From an uncultured Pelagibacteraceae bacterium (GTDB lineage: Bacteria > Pseudomonadota > Alphaproteobacteria > Pelagibacterales > Pelagibacteraceae): a stretch of 64,000 nt of DNA. Each line of letters opens with the position of its first letter. The first letter of the stretch is position 1. Position numbers and translations under genes: made by a program. The DNA lies in NCBI GenBank assembly GCA_902578255.1, contig CACHCH010000004.1, positions 32,566 through 96,565 of the forward strand. Reading direction: 5' to 3'. This document shows, one piece after another, positions 18,877 to 30,240 of the stretch. The notes under the pieces are model-generated. The model was not told where the DNA came from. It searched no databases and saw nothing but the letters and a program-made list of their open reading frames with translations.

Positions 18877-20651
18877 TGAGTTCATACAATATTATAGATC
18901 ACGAATATGACGTTGTAGTCTTAGGTGCTGGTGGATCAGGATTGAGAGCTGCCGTCGGTTTGAGTGAAGCAGGTTTAAAAACTGCATGTATTTCAAAAGT
19001 ATTTCCAACTAGAAGTCATACTTCTGCAGCCCAAGGTGGGATTTCTGCTGCGCTTGGAAACATGGGTGAAGATGATTGGAGATGGCATATGTATGATACT
19101 GTTAAAGGAGCTGATTGGTTAGGAGATCAAGATAGCATTGAGTATCTTTGTAAGGAAGCACCTAAAGCAGTTTTAGAATTAGAAAAATATGGAGTTCCAT
19201 TTAGTCGAACAGATGAGGGAAAAATTTATCAAAGACCATTTGGCGGAATGACTAAAAATTATGGAAATGGAATAGTCCAGAGAACATGTGCAGCCGCAGA
19301 TAGAACTGGACATGCAATATTACATACTCTTTATGGCCAAGCTTTGAAACACAACACAGAATTTTTTATAGAATATTTTGCATTAGATTTATTAATGAAA
19401 GATGGAGAGTGTAAAGGATTAATAGCTTGGAACTTAAATGATGGAACAATTCATCGATTTAGAGCTCATACAGTAATTATAGCAACAGGTGGATATGGAA
19501 AAGTTTATTATTCAGCAACTTCTGCGCATACTTGTACAGGAGACGGAAATGCAATGGTATTGAGAGCAGGATTACCGTTACAAGATATGGAGTTTGTTCA
19601 ATTTCACCCAACAGGTATTTACGGACACGGAACATTAATTTCTGAAGGTGTTAGAGGAGAAGGAGGATATCTAGTAAACTCTAAAGGCGAAAGATTTATG
19701 GAAAGATATGCTCCAAATGCTAAAGATTTGGCATCAAGAGATGTTGTGAGTAGATCAATGTCGATAGAAATTAATGAGGGAAGAGGTGTAGGAAAAGATC
19801 AGGATCATGTTCATTTACATTTGAGTCATTTAGATAAAAGTGTAATTGAAAATAGACTTCCAGGTATCACTGAAGCAGCAAGATTATTTGCAAACGTTGA
19901 TGTAACTAAGGAACCAATCCCAGTTGTTCCTACCGTGCATTATAATATGGGTGGAATTCCAACTAATTATAAAGCAGAGGTTCTAACAGTAAATGGATCA
20001 GAAAAAACAGTGCCAGGCTTGATGGCAATTGGAGAAGCAGCATGTGTATCAGTTCACGGAGCAAATAGACTTGGATCAAATTCTTTAATTGATTTAGTTG
20101 TTTTTGGAAGAGCTGCAGCAAAAAGAGCAGCTGAACTAATCAAACCAGGCGCACCTCATGAAGAAATTCCAGAGACAGAAACTCAGAAGTGTTTAGATAG
20201 ATTTGATAAATTGAGAAATGCACAAGGAGATAATAGTACTGCAGAACTAAGATTAGCCATGCAAAAAACAATGCAGTCAAAATGTGCAGTATTTAGAACA
20301 GAAAAAAATTTAGAAGAAGGTGTTAACGAAATTAGAAAAACTTATGAAAGTATGGATTCAATTTCAGTTAAGGATAGATCTTTAGTTTTTAATACAGATT
20401 TAGTAGAAACCTTAGAGTTTGATAATTTAATTAGACAGGCAGTAACCACAGTAGACTCTGCTTATCATAGAAAAGAGAGTAGAGGAGCTCATGCAAGAGA
20501 GGATTATCCTAACAGAGATGATAAAAAATTTATGCAGCACACACTTGCTTGGTGTGATGGAAAAGATACTAAAATAACATACAGACCTGTTCATAATTCA
20601 ACATTGACTAATGAAGTCCAATATTTTCCACCTCAAGAAAGAGTTTATTAA
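18876..20651 (+). CDS. sdhA: Succinate dehydrogenase flavoprotein subunit
   Basis: SdhA oxidises succinate with covalently bound FAD. The 591-residue protein shows the FAD fold [22 protein letters not shown], the flavinylation segment [15 protein letters not shown] (His about residue 48), HPTGIYGHG, and the active-site region [18 protein letters not shown]. The C-terminus includes [14 protein letters not shown]. The length equals the usual 588-600. Start and stop each overlap a neighbour by one base. Confidence 0.98.
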   Translation: MSSYNIIDHEYDVVVLGAGGSGLRAAVGLSEAGLKTACISKVFPTRSHTSAAQGGISAALGNMGEDDWRWHMYDTVKGADWLGDQDSIEYLCKEAPKAVLELEKYGVPFSRTDEGKIYQRPFGGMTKNYGNGIVQRTCAAADRTGHAILHTLYGQALKHNTEFFIEYFALDLLMKDGECKGLIAWNLNDGTIHRFRAHTVIIATGGYGKVYYSATSAHTCTGDGNAMVLRAGLPLQDMEFVQFHPTGIYGHGTLISEGVRGEGGYLVNSKGERFMERYAPNAKDLASRDVVSRSMSIEINEGRGVGKDQDHVHLHLSHLDKSVIENRLPGITEAARLFANVDVTKEPIPVVPTVHYNMGGIPTNYKAEVLTVNGSEKTVPGLMAIGEAACVSVHGANRLGSNSLIDLVVFGRAAAKRAAELIKPGAPHEEIPETETQKCLDRFDKLRNAQGDNSTAELRLAMQKTMQSKCAVFRTEKNLEEGVNEIRKTYESMDSISVKDRSLVFNTDLVETLEFDNLIRQAVTTVDSAYHRKESRGAHAREDYPNRDDKKFMQHTLAWCDGKDTKITYRPVHNSTLTNEVQYFPPQERVY

Positions 20652-21430
20652 TGGCTCAAATAAGTTTACCTAAAAATTCTGAGGTAAATAAAGGGAAATA
20701 TTTCAAAGATAAGACAGGGTCAAAAAATATTCGTAAAGTTAATGTTTATAGATGGGATCCATCTACAGAGGAAAATCCAAGGATTGATACTTACGAAGTT
20801 GATATGGACAATTGTCCTTCAAAAGTTTTAGACATTTTAAACAAAATTAAAAATGAAATAGATCCAACTCTGGCATATAGAAGGTCGTGCGCTCATGGTG
20901 TTTGTGGTTCATGTGCAATGAACATGGGAGGTAAAAATGGTCTTGCTTGTACAAAACCTCATGCTGAAATAGATGGTGATATAGACATTTATCCTTTGCC
21001 TCATTTAAAAGTGAAGAGAGATTTAATAGGTGACTTAGATGGTCTTTATAAACAGTACCAGTCTATTGAGCCTTGGTTAAAAAATAATTCATCTAAAGAT
21101 ACAACTGAGATTTTTCAATCAAAAGAAGATAGAGCAAAATTAGATGGTGCATATGAATGTATAATGTGTGCATGTTGTTCTACTTCGTGCCCTAGTTATT
21201 GGTGGAATGGAGATAAATATTTAGGACCCGCTGTGCTTTTGCAGGCTTATAGATGGATTGTTGATAGTCGAGATGACGAAAGAAAAGCAAGATTAAAAAA
21301 AGTTGCTGATGAACTAAAACTTTATAGATGTCATACTATTCTAAATTGTACTAGTGCTTGTCCTAAAGGGCTAAATCCAGCAAAAGCAATTGCTGAAATC
21401 AAGAAAATGTTAGCTACAGCTAATGTTTAA
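20651..21430 (+). CDS. sdhB: Succinate dehydrogenase iron-sulfur subunit
   Basis: SdhB carries electrons from FAD to quinone through three clusters. Ligands are visible for 2Fe-2S ([27 protein letters not shown], about 77-103), 4Fe-4S ([16 protein letters not shown]) and 3Fe-4S ([21 protein letters not shown]). It has 259 residues and closes sdhCDAB. Confidence 0.98.
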   Translation: MAQISLPKNSEVNKGKYFKDKTGSKNIRKVNVYRWDPSTEENPRIDTYEVDMDNCPSKVLDILNKIKNEIDPTLAYRRSCAHGVCGSCAMNMGGKNGLACTKPHAEIDGDIDIYPLPHLKVKRDLIGDLDGLYKQYQSIEPWLKNNSSKDTTEIFQSKEDRAKLDGAYECIMCACCSTSCPSYWWNGDKYLGPAVLLQAYRWIVDSRDDERKARLKKVADELKLYRCHTILNCTSACPKGLNPAKAIAEIKKMLATANV

Positions 21431-21469
21431 ATAGACTAATAAGTATTTTTGTTTTAAAAGATGCTTCTC

Positions 21470-22963
21470 ATGAAGTTAATTGAACACTTTGTTGGCGGAA
21501 AATTATTTTCAGGTTCTTCTGACAGAAAAGGTAAAGTTTTTAATCCAGCTACAGGTGAACAAGAATCTGAGGTTAAGTTAGCGTCGAAATCAGATTTAAA
21601 TCAAGCAGTTGGAATTGCCAAAAAAGCTTTTGAAACATGGTCTTTAAAGCCAGCTCTTCAAAGAGCAAGAGTAATGTTTAAATTTAAAGAATTAATTGAA
21701 AAAAATTCTGATGAGTTGACAAAACTAATTGTTTCTGAACATGGAAAAGTTTTTGAAGATGCCAGGGGTTCTTTAACAAGAGGACTTGAAGTTGTTGAAT
21801 TTGCTTGTGGAATACCTCATTTATTAAAAGGTGAATTTTCTGAAAATGTTGGCACAAATGTTGATAGTTGGTCAATGAGACAACCTTTAGGGGTGGTTGC
21901 AGGAATTACCCCATTTAATTTTCCTGCCATGGTTCCAATGTGGATGTTTCCAATTGCAATCGCATGTGGGAATACATTTATTTTAAAACCATCTGAAAAG
22001 GATCCTTCATGCTCTATTATGTTAGCTCAATTGCTTACAGAAGCAGGTCTTCCAGATGGCGTGTTTAATGTAGTGAATGGTGACAAAGAATCTGTAGATG
22101 CAATATTGGAGAACTCAGATATTAAAGCAGTAAGCTTTGTAGGCTCAACTCCAATTGCAAAATATATTTATGAAAATTCAGCTAAAAATGAAAAGAGAGT
22201 TCAAGCACTAGGTGGTGCTAAAAATCATTTGGTGGTAATGCCAGATTGTGATTTAGATGGAGCAGTTAACGGTTTAATGGGTGCAGCTTATGGTTCTGCA
22301 GGTGAAAGATGTATGGCCCAATCAGTTGCGGTTGCTGTTGGAGATATTGGAGATGAGCTTGTTTCAAGATTATCTAAAAAAGCTGAAGCTTTAAAAGTTG
22401 GCCCTGGAATGGATAAAGCATCTGAAATGGGTCCTTTGGTCACAAAAGAACACCTAGAAAGAGTTAAAGGATATGTAGACTTAGGTGTTAAAGAAGGTGC
22501 TAAACTAGTTGTTGATGGAAGAGATCTTAAACTTCAAGGTTATGAGAATGGATTTTATATTGGTGGTTGTTTATTTGATCATGTCAATAAAGATATGAGA
22601 ATATACAAAGAGGAAATATTTGGCCCAGTATTATCAGTTGTAAGAGTTAAAACTTTTGAAGAGGCTGCAAAATTAATAAACGATCATGAATATGGAAATG
22701 GAGTAAGTATTTATACTAGAGATGGAGATGCTGGAAGAACATTCGCTAGCAATATTCAAGTAGGTATGGTCGGTATTAACGTACCCATACCAGTGCCGAT
22801 GGCCTTTCATAGTTTTGGGGGCTGGAAAAGATCTTTATTTGGAGATAGTGCAATGCACGGTATGGAAGGAATAAAATTTTATACAAAACTTAAAACAGTA
22901 ACATCTAGGTGGCCTTCTGGTATCCGTTCAAATGCGGAATTTGTAATGCCAACAATGAAATAA
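21470..22963 (+). CDS. mmsA: Methylmalonate-semialdehyde dehydrogenase (acylating)
   Basis: MmsA turns methylmalonate or malonate semialdehyde into propionyl- or acetyl-CoA with NAD+, in valine, inositol or beta-alanine breakdown. It starts [15 protein letters not shown] (ATG 21470 preferred over 21461) and has [24 protein letters not shown] and the catalytic Cys in [22 protein letters not shown] and [13 protein letters not shown] follow. These are MmsA rather than general aldehyde dehydrogenase patterns. It lies between sdhB and mdh; propionyl-CoA carbon could enter the TCA cycle encoded around it. Confidence 0.92.
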   Translation: MKLIEHFVGGKLFSGSSDRKGKVFNPATGEQESEVKLASKSDLNQAVGIAKKAFETWSLKPALQRARVMFKFKELIEKNSDELTKLIVSEHGKVFEDARGSLTRGLEVVEFACGIPHLLKGEFSENVGTNVDSWSMRQPLGVVAGITPFNFPAMVPMWMFPIAIACGNTFILKPSEKDPSCSIMLAQLLTEAGLPDGVFNVVNGDKESVDAILENSDIKAVSFVGSTPIAKYIYENSAKNEKRVQALGGAKNHLVVMPDCDLDGAVNGLMGAAYGSAGERCMAQSVAVAVGDIGDELVSRLSKKAEALKVGPGMDKASEMGPLVTKEHLERVKGYVDLGVKEGAKLVVDGRDLKLQGYENGFYIGGCLFDHVNKDMRIYKEEIFGPVLSVVRVKTFEEAAKLINDHEYGNGVSIYTRDGDAGRTFASNIQVGMVGINVPIPVPMAFHSFGGWKRSLFGDSAMHGMEGIKFYTKLKTVTSRWPSGIRSNAEFVMPTMK

Positions 22964-22973
22964 AAGGAAAATA

Positions 22974-23936
22974 ATGACAAAAATATCTTTGATTGGCGCA
23001 GGCCAAATTGGTGGAACTCTTGCTCACTTAATTGGTACAAAAGAATTAGTAAATGAAGTAGTGTTATTTGATGTAGCGAGCGGTATTGCAAAAGGAAAAG
23101 CTTTAGATATAGCCCAATCTTCATCTGTAGATGGTTTTAATGTTAAATTTTCAGGTACTGATAATTACAAAGATATTAAGGACTCTGATGTAATAATTAT
23201 TACTGCAGGTGTACCTAGAAAACCAGGAATGAGTAGGGATGATTTACTAGGAATAAATTTAAAAATTATTAAACAAGTGGCTGAAGGAGTTAAACAAAAC
23301 GCCCCAAATGCTTTTGTTATATGTATTACTAATCCATTAGACGTGATGGTTATGGCATTTCAAAAATTTTCTAGTTTACCAGCTAATAAAGTTGTGGGCA
23401 TGGCAGGTATTTTGGATAGTTCTAGATTTAAATTATTTTTATCTCTAGAATTAAAAGTACCAGTTAAAGAGATTGAAGCGATGGTGATGGGTGGACATGG
23501 TGATACAATGGTTCCTATGCCTAGATTTACAAAAGTCTCTGGCCGACCTTTACTTGATTTAGTCAAAGATGGAAAAATATCTCAAGAAAGACTTGAAGAA
23601 ATAAATCAACGAACAAGAGATGGAGGAGCTGAGATAGTTAAGTTTTTAGAGAAAGGTTCTGCATTCTATGCTCCTGCAGCATCAGGTGTTCAAATGGCTG
23701 AAGCATATTTAAATGATCAAAAAAAATTATTACCATGTGCTGTCCAATTAAATGGAGAGTACAGTGTAAATAATGTTTATGCTGGAGTGCCAGTTATCAT
23801 TGGAAAAAGTGGCGTTGAAAAAATTGAGGAAGTCAGTTTAGATGATAATGAGAAAAAAGAGTTTATGCATTCAATAGATGCAGTAAAAGCTCTTTGGGAA
23901 GCTGCATCAAAAATAGATCCTGATCTTACCAAATAA
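22974..23936 (+). CDS. mdh: Malate dehydrogenase
   Basis: Mdh oxidises malate to oxaloacetate with NAD+. The 320-residue LDH-like type is standard in alphaproteobacteria. Seen: [12 protein letters not shown] (about 7-18), the substrate arginines in [28 protein letters not shown], and the catalytic His in [11 protein letters not shown] (about 174). It precedes sucC by two bases, the common alphaproteobacterial mdh-sucCD-sucAB-lpd order. Confidence 0.97.
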   Translation: MTKISLIGAGQIGGTLAHLIGTKELVNEVVLFDVASGIAKGKALDIAQSSSVDGFNVKFSGTDNYKDIKDSDVIIITAGVPRKPGMSRDDLLGINLKIIKQVAEGVKQNAPNAFVICITNPLDVMVMAFQKFSSLPANKVVGMAGILDSSRFKLFLSLELKVPVKEIEAMVMGGHGDTMVPMPRFTKVSGRPLLDLVKDGKISQERLEEINQRTRDGGAEIVKFLEKGSAFYAPAASGVQMAEAYLNDQKKLLPCAVQLNGEYSVNNVYAGVPVIIGKSGVEKIEEVSLDDNEKKEFMHSIDAVKALWEAASKIDPDLTK

Positions 23937-23938
23937 AA

Positions 23939-25099
23939 ATGAATATACACGAGCATCAAGCCAAACAAATCTTAAAAAAATATGGTGCATTAGTCCCAGA
24001 AGGAGTATTTGCTTTAAACATTGAGGAACTGCTTGAGAAAGTAAAATCACTGAAAACTGAAAAATACGTTCTCAAAGCACAAATACATGCTGGTGGAAGA
24101 GGAAAAGCTGGAGGTGTAAAAATTTTAAATACAATTGATGAGCTAGAATTAGCAGCTAAAGAGTTGCTCGGTAAAACACTTATTACACATCAAACAGGCC
24201 CAGAAGGAAGAGAAGTTAAAAGATTATATGTTGAAGAGTCCTCAAACATAGAAAAGGAATTTTATTTATCGTGTCTTGTGGATAGAGCTAGTTCAAAAAT
24301 TGCCTTCATATCAAGTGATCAAGGAGGCATGGATATTGAGGAAGTTGCGAGTAAAACACCAAAAAAAATTTTAACTACAAAAGTTGATATTAATGAAGAA
24401 ATTTCAAATACTGATTGTGAAAAAATTATAGAAATTTTTGATTTAAATAATGATGTAAAAAACCAAGCTATAAATTTGATCAAATCAATTTATAAAATGT
24501 TTATAAGCACTGATGCTAATATGGTTGAGGTCAATCCTTTGATTTTGACTAAAGATGAAAAAATAGTTTGTTTAGATGCAAAAGTAAATTTTGACTCAAA
24601 TGCCTTGTTCAGACATCCTGAAATTGTTGAGCTTAGAGACCTTAATGAGGAAGACTCAACAGAAATTGAGGCAAGCAAACATGACCTCGCTTATATAAAA
24701 TTAGATGGAAGCATAGGCTGTATGGTCAATGGAGCAGGATTAGCAATGGCTACAATGGATATAATAAAATTATATGGAAAGGAGCCTGCCAATTTTTTAG
24801 ATGTGGGAGGTGGCGCATCAAAAGAAAAAGTTTCTGCAGCTTTAAAAATTATTCTTTCTGATAAGAATGTTAAAGGTATCTTAATTAATATTTTTGGAGG
24901 AATTATGAGATGTGATGTGCTGGCACAAGGGGTAGTAGACGCTGCTAAGGAGGTAAATATTAGTGTTCCTTTAGTGGTTAGACTTGCAGGTACAAATTTT
25001 AAGCAAGGTAAAGAAATACTCGATAGTTCTGGTTTGAAGTTAATATCAGCAGAAAATCTAGATGATGCTGCTAAAAAAATTGTTGAGGCGATAAAATAA
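23939..25099 (+). CDS. sucC: Succinyl-CoA synthetase beta subunit
   Basis: SucC carries the ATP-grasp nucleotide site of succinyl-CoA synthetase. In 386 residues: MNIHEHQAKQILKKYGALVPEG, the ATP-grasp loop KAQIHAGGRGKAGGVK, NPLILTKD and GIMRCDVLAQGVV. E. coli SucC has 388. sucD begins at the next base. Confidence 0.98.
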   Translation: MNIHEHQAKQILKKYGALVPEGVFALNIEELLEKVKSLKTEKYVLKAQIHAGGRGKAGGVKILNTIDELELAAKELLGKTLITHQTGPEGREVKRLYVEESSNIEKEFYLSCLVDRASSKIAFISSDQGGMDIEEVASKTPKKILTTKVDINEEISNTDCEKIIEIFDLNNDVKNQAINLIKSIYKMFISTDANMVEVNPLILTKDEKIVCLDAKVNFDSNALFRHPEIVELRDLNEEDSTEIEASKHDLAYIKLDGSIGCMVNGAGLAMATMDIIKLYGKEPANFLDVGGGASKEKVSAALKIILSDKNVKGILINIFGGIMRCDVLAQGVVDAAKEVNISVPLVVRLAGTNFKQGKEILDSSGLKLISAENLDDAAKKIVEAIK

Positions 25100-25975
25100 A
25101 TGTCAGTATTAGTAAACAAAAATACAAAAGTTATTTGTCAGGGCTTCACAGGATCTCATGGCACATTCCACTCTGAACAAGCAATAAAGTATGGGACAAA
25201 TCTTGTAGGTGGAGTAACCCCTAAAAAAGGAGGCCAAAAACATTTAGAAAGACCAGTTTTCAATACAGTGTTGGAGGCAAAAAATGAGGTAGGTGCAGAC
25301 GCCACTATGATCTATGTTCCAGCAAAATTTGCAGCTGCTGCAATCATTGAAGCAATAGATGCTTCAATAGATCTTATTGTTTGTATTACAGAAGGCATTC
25401 CAGTTCAGGATATGCTTAAAGTAAGACAAAGTTTAGCTAACTCAAATAGTCGTCTTATTGGGCCAAACTGCCCAGGAATAATTACACCTGATGAATGTAA
25501 AATTGGAATAATGCCTGGAAATATTCATAAAAGAGGTTCGGTTGGTATCGTTTCTAGATCAGGAACACTAACTTATGAGGCAGTAGCACAAACTACTGAA
25601 AATGGACTGGGTCAATCAACTTGTATTGGCATTGGAGGAGATCCAATCAACGGTACAAATTTTATAGATTGTTTAGATTTATTTTTAAATGATGATGAGA
25701 CAGAGTCGATTTTAATGATTGGTGAAATAGGGGGTACAGCAGAGGAAGAGGCTTCAGAATTTATCAAAAATCATAAAATTAAAAAACCTATAGTTGGATT
25801 TATAGCAGGAATTACAGCTCCGCCAGGTCGAAGAATGGGTCATGCAGGGGCTATTATTTCTGGAGGCAAAGGTGGGGCAAAAGACAAAATAAAAAAGATG
25901 GAAGAATGTGGGATTACAGTTGCAGAATCACCATCAATTATTGGAAAAACATTGTTTAATAAACTGTCTAATTGA
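25100..25975 (+). CDS. sucD: Succinyl-CoA synthetase alpha subunit
   Basis: SucD binds CoA and holds the phosphorylated histidine. Seen in 291 residues: [17 protein letters not shown] (CoA loop), [25 protein letters not shown], and the active His region [21 protein letters not shown] (His about 246). Directly abuts sucC with no spacer. Confidence 0.98.
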   Translation: MSVLVNKNTKVICQGFTGSHGTFHSEQAIKYGTNLVGGVTPKKGGQKHLERPVFNTVLEAKNEVGADATMIYVPAKFAAAAIIEAIDASIDLIVCITEGIPVQDMLKVRQSLANSNSRLIGPNCPGIITPDECKIGIMPGNIHKRGSVGIVSRSGTLTYEAVAQTTENGLGQSTCIGIGGDPINGTNFIDCLDLFLNDDETESILMIGEIGGTAEEEASEFIKNHKIKKPIVGFIAGITAPPGRRMGHAGAIISGGKGGAKDKIKKMEECGITVAESPSIIGKTLFNKLSN

Positions 25976-26010
25976 AAAATACTATTAGAAGGATATATTA
26001 AGTAAAAAAG

Positions 26011-28929
26011 ATGTCTTCATCAAAAAATCTTGAATTTGAAAAAACTTCATTCTTAAATAAGTCTAATAGTGCATTTATTGAACAAATGTATCTTAAGTTT
26101 ATCAATAAAGATCCTGAATTACCTGAGAGCTGGGTAAATTATTTTGAGGGTATAGGCGAAGAGATAAAAGTTATTGCTTCAGAAATAAATGGGCCATCTT
26201 GGGGGCCTTCAAAAGTAAAAATAGATATTGATGAATTACAAAAAAAAATAGAGATAGAGGATAACAATAAAGTAAATAATGAAAAAATAGATTCATCAGA
26301 AAAATTCAATTTTCAATTACTTGCAGACTCTAACAAAGATTCCATAAGTGCTGTTGCCTTAATACGTGCTTATAGATTGAGAGGACATTTATTAGCAAAT
26401 TTAGATCCACTAGAAATGAGAGAATCTGAGTATCTTGATGAATTACATCCTGAATTTTATGGTTTTAAAAAACAGAATTATGAAAAGAAAATTTTCTTAA
26501 ATGGAGTAATTAATAAAAAATATGCAAATATTAGAGAAATACTAAAATTTTTAAAAAAAACATATTGTGGAAATATTGGTTATGAGTTTATGCATGTTTC
26601 AAATCCAGTTGAGAGAAAATGGTTTAGAGACAGAATAGAGCAAGATCAAAATGCTTTAAATTTTACGAAGAATGGTAAAGAGGCGATACTAAATAAACTT
26701 GTACAAGCAGAAGGTTTTGAAAAATTTTTAGCTACTAAATATGTTGGTACAAAAAGATTTGGTCTTGATGGAGGTGAAAGTTTAATACCAGCTCTTGAGC
26801 AAATAATTAAAATTGGTGGGCAAAATCAGATTAAAGAAGTTAAAATTGGAATGTCTCATAGAGGTAGACTTAATGTTTTGGCAAATGTGTTACAAAAATC
26901 ATATAAAAGGATATTTAATGAATTTGCAGGGGAAGTAAGCTCAGATTCTGAGGAAAGTGCAGGAGATGTAAAATACCATCTTGGTGCATCTTCAGATAGG
27001 CAGTTTGATGGAAACTCTGTTCACGTAAGTTTAACAGATAATCCCTCTCACCTAGAAGCTGTCAATCCAGTAGTTTTAGGACAAACAAGAGCAAAGCAAT
27101 TTTTTCATAAAGATAAAGAAAGAAATAAAGTTATACCTATTCTTATTCATGGAGATGCTGCTTTTGCTGGCCAAGGAGTGGTAGCAGAATGTTTTGCTAT
27201 GTCAGGACTTCCTGGCCATAATACAGGCGGCACCATTCATATTATAGTAAATAATCAAATTGGTTTCACTACTAGTCCAAGATTTGCCAGGTCGTCACCA
27301 TACCCATCAGATGTTGCAAAAATGGTTGAAGCCCCAATTCTTCATGTGAACGGAGACGACCCAGAAGCAGTTGTTTATGCGACTAGAATTGCTACTGAAT
27401 TTAGACTGAAGTTTAATAGAGATGTTGTAGTCGACCTAATTTGTTATAGAAGATTTGGACATAACGAAGGGGATGAACCTTCATTTACTCAGCCATTGAT
27501 GTATAAAAAAATTAGAGCACATCCGAGTGTTTATAAGATATATGGAAATAAGTTAGTTAATGAAAACTCAATTACCCAAAAACTTTTAGATCAAAATGTT
27601 AAAGGATTTAAAGATTTATTGGACGAACAATATAAAAGTGCAAAAGATTATAAACCTAAAATAGAATGGTTTGAGGGCTCATGGTCTAGATACAAACCAT
27701 CCAAAGGCAAAGATAAAAGAGGTGTAACTGGTTTTGATGAACACAAACTTAAAGAGATATCAGATAGAGTCAATACCATACCTGCAGAAATTAATATTCA
27801 TAAAACTATTTCTAAAATTTTGAATATTAGAAAAAACTCAGTAGATAAAGGTTTTGATATTGATTGGTCTACAGCAGAAGCGCTAGCTTTTGGTTCTTTA
27901 CTTGAAGAGGGTTACCCTGTTAGGCTCGTTGGTCAAGACTCTGGTAGAGGAACATTTAGTCAAAGACATTCAGTTTTAAGAGATCAGATTGATAATTCTA
28001 GGTATATTCCATTAAACAATATTTCAAGTAAACAAAAAAAATTTGAAGTCGTTGATAGTTTTTTATCTGAACTTGCTGTTTTAGGATTTGAATATGGATA
28101 TAGTTTAGTGGAACCCAATACATTAACATTGTGGGAAGCTCAATTTGGAGATTTTGCTAACGGTGCACAAGTTGTAATTGATCAATTTATAGCATCAGGA
28201 GAAAGAAAGTGGAATAGAGCTTCTGGATTAGTGATGTTATTACCTCATGCCTATGAAGGACAAGGGCCAGAACATTCTTCTGCAAGATTAGAAAGATTTT
28301 TACAACTTTGTTCAAATGATAATATGCAAGTATTAAACTGTACTACCCCTGCCAATTATTTTCATGCTTTACGAAGACAAATGCATAGAGATTTTAGAAA
28401 GCCATTAATAATTATGACACCAAAATCTTTACTAAGAAATAAGTTCTGTGTTTCAAATTTAAAAGATTTTAATAAAGAAAATACTTTTCATAGAATATTA
28501 TGGGATCATGCAATTGATCCAAAAGTAGATGGTTTTATTGAGCTAAAAGATAGCTCAAAGATAAAAAAAGTAATTTTATGTTCTGGTAAAATATATTTTG
28601 ATCTTTTGGATGCCAGAGAAAAACTAAAAAAAGATAATGTTATAATTTTTAGAATTGAACAATTATATCCTTTTCCTGCAAAAGCTCTTGTAAATGAGTT
28701 AAAACCATACGTAAAAAATGCTAATTTTTTTTGGTGCCAAGAGGAGCCTAAAAATATGGGCGCCTGGTTTTCAGTTAGAGATTATATCCAATGGACATTA
28801 GATAGTTTAAAGGCTAATAATAACAAAATTTCTTATATAGGAAGAAGCCCAGATGCAAGTCCAGCAACCGGATATGCCAAAAGGCACAATTCTCAACAAC
28901 AAGAAATAATAAATAAGGTTTTTGAATAA
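26011..28929 (+). CDS. sucA: 2-oxoglutarate dehydrogenase E1 component
   Basis: SucA is the thiamine-diphosphate E1 of the 2-oxoglutarate dehydrogenase complex. The 972 residues fit alphaproteobacterial E1o. Visible are the N-terminal docking segment SAFIEQMYLKFINKDPELPESWVNYF, GMSHRGRLNVLANVL, the ThDP/Mg motif HGDAAFAGQGVVAECFAMSGLPGHNTGGTIHIIVNNQIGFTT, RFGHNEGDEPSFTQPLMY, and VRLVGQDSGRGTFSQRHSVL. The 35-base gap from sucD includes AGAAGGAT, which may help its translation. Confidence 0.98.
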   Translation: MSSSKNLEFEKTSFLNKSNSAFIEQMYLKFINKDPELPESWVNYFEGIGEEIKVIASEINGPSWGPSKVKIDIDELQKKIEIEDNNKVNNEKIDSSEKFNFQLLADSNKDSISAVALIRAYRLRGHLLANLDPLEMRESEYLDELHPEFYGFKKQNYEKKIFLNGVINKKYANIREILKFLKKTYCGNIGYEFMHVSNPVERKWFRDRIEQDQNALNFTKNGKEAILNKLVQAEGFEKFLATKYVGTKRFGLDGGESLIPALEQIIKIGGQNQIKEVKIGMSHRGRLNVLANVLQKSYKRIFNEFAGEVSSDSEESAGDVKYHLGASSDRQFDGNSVHVSLTDNPSHLEAVNPVVLGQTRAKQFFHKDKERNKVIPILIHGDAAFAGQGVVAECFAMSGLPGHNTGGTIHIIVNNQIGFTTSPRFARSSPYPSDVAKMVEAPILHVNGDDPEAVVYATRIATEFRLKFNRDVVVDLICYRRFGHNEGDEPSFTQPLMYKKIRAHPSVYKIYGNKLVNENSITQKLLDQNVKGFKDLLDEQYKSAKDYKPKIEWFEGSWSRYKPSKGKDKRGVTGFDEHKLKEISDRVNTIPAEINIHKTISKILNIRKNSVDKGFDIDWSTAEALAFGSLLEEGYPVRLVGQDSGRGTFSQRHSVLRDQIDNSRYIPLNNISSKQKKFEVVDSFLSELAVLGFEYGYSLVEPNTLTLWEAQFGDFANGAQVVIDQFIASGERKWNRASGLVMLLPHAYEGQGPEHSSARLERFLQLCSNDNMQVLNCTTPANYFHALRRQMHRDFRKPLIIMTPKSLLRNKFCVSNLKDFNKENTFHRILWDHAIDPKVDGFIELKDSSKIKKVILCSGKIYFDLLDAREKLKKDNVIIFRIEQLYPFPAKALVNELKPYVKNANFFWCQEEPKNMGAWFSVRDYIQWTLDSLKANNNKISYIGRSPDASPATGYAKRHNSQQQEIINKVFE

Positions 28930-28935
28930 ATTGTA

Positions 28936-30240
28936 ATGAGTGAAAAAATTGTAGTTCCTGCACTTGGTGAGAGTATAACCGAAGCAACAGTGGCCAAATG
29001 GTTAAAAAATACAGGAGATTCTGTTGATGCAGACGAACCAATAGTTGAACTTGAAACAGATAAAGTAAATTTAGAAGTCCCCTCTCCAATAAAAGGAGTA
29101 TTAACTGAAATAAATTCTAAAGACGGGTCTGTAGTGGAAGTGGGAGCTTTACTAGGTTCTGTTTCTGAAAATGGGAGTGGCGTCAAACCCACTCCTACAA
29201 ATAATGAGGAAGTTAAAAAACAAGAGATCGAACCTAGTGAAAATAACGTTATTAAATTAGACCCAATTAAAAAAGAGCCTAAAGTTTTTGAGGAGACTTT
29301 GAAAGTAGACGAGCAAATTGAAAAACCTTTAGTATTATCTGATGAAGTTGTTGATCAAGCACCAACAATTAACAATACTCAGAGCCAAACACTGTCACCA
29401 GCTGTTCGTAAAATTGTTGCTGAAAATAAAATAGACCTAGCTACAGTTCAAGGTTCTGGAAAAGATGGGCGAGTTCTTAAAGGTGACTTGATAAGTATGA
29501 TGGGAGTAAATCCAAAACCTTCAGAGAGAAAAATTCAATATGGTCAAGAAGAAAGAATCAAGATGACCAGACTTAGACAAACTATTGCTAAAAGATTAAA
29601 GCAAGCTCAAGAAAATGCAGCCTTACTAACAACATTCAACGAAGTCGACATGACAAGTATTATGCAAATGAGAAAAGAAAATCAGGAAGATTTTCAATCT
29701 AGATATAATATTAAACTTGGCTTTATGTCATTTTTTGTAAAAGCATGCGTTGTTGCTTTAAAGAATTTTCCAGCAGTAAATGCAGAAATCGATGGGGATG
29801 AAATAATTTACAAAAATTATTATAATATTAGTTTTGCGGTTGGAACTGATAAAGGTTTAGTAGTACCAGTTTTAAGAAATGCAGATGAGTTATCTTTTGC
29901 AGATATTGAAAAAAATATTAAAGAAATTTCTGAAAAAGCGAAGGATGGAAAATTGGCAATTGAGGATCTTCAAGGAGGAACATTCACAATAAGTAATGGT
30001 GGAGTTTATGGTTCTATGCTTTCAACACCTATATTGAACCTTCCACAATCTGGTGTTCTAGGAATGCATAATATTGTTGAAAGACCTGCTGTTGTTGATG
30101 GAGAAATTAAAATAAGACCAATAATGTATTTAGCTTTGTCGTATGATCATAGAATTATTGATGGTAAAGAGTCAGTGTCATTTCTTAAAACGATAAAGGA
30201 AAATTTAGAGGACCCGAGAAGGTTGTTTTTGGATATTTAG
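28936..30240 (+). CDS. sucB: 2-oxoglutarate dehydrogenase E2 (dihydrolipoyl succinyltransferase)
   Basis: SucB is the core acyltransferase. Domains in order: lipoyl (1-75, with the lipoyl Lys in [12 protein letters not shown]), a Glu/Lys linker, the E3/E1-binding domain (about 150-185, [32 protein letters not shown]), and the catalytic domain ending in [20 protein letters not shown] with catalytic His-Asp. It has one lipoyl domain and 434 residues, near usual. It lies between sucA and lpd. Confidence 0.97.
   Translation: MSEKIVVPALGESITEATVAKWLKNTGDSVDADEPIVELETDKVNLEVPSPIKGVLTEINSKDGSVVEVGALLGSVSENGSGVKPTPTNNEEVKKQEIEPSENNVIKLDPIKKEPKVFEETLKVDEQIEKPLVLSDEVVDQAPTINNTQSQTLSPAVRKIVAENKIDLATVQGSGKDGRVLKGDLISMMGVNPKPSERKIQYGQEERIKMTRLRQTIAKRLKQAQENAALLTTFNEVDMTSIMQMRKENQEDFQSRYNIKLGFMSFFVKACVVALKNFPAVNAEIDGDEIIYKNYYNISFAVGTDKGLVVPVLRNADELSFADIEKNIKEISEKAKDGKLAIEDLQGGTFTISNGGVYGSMLSTPILNLPQSGVLGMHNIVERPAVVDGEIKIRPIMYLALSYDHRIIDGKESVSFLKTIKENLEDPRRLFLDI

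Noticed and set aside
24691-25119. 142-residue minus-strand ORF
   Set aside because: Antisense shadow of sucC; the conserved SucC frame explains it.
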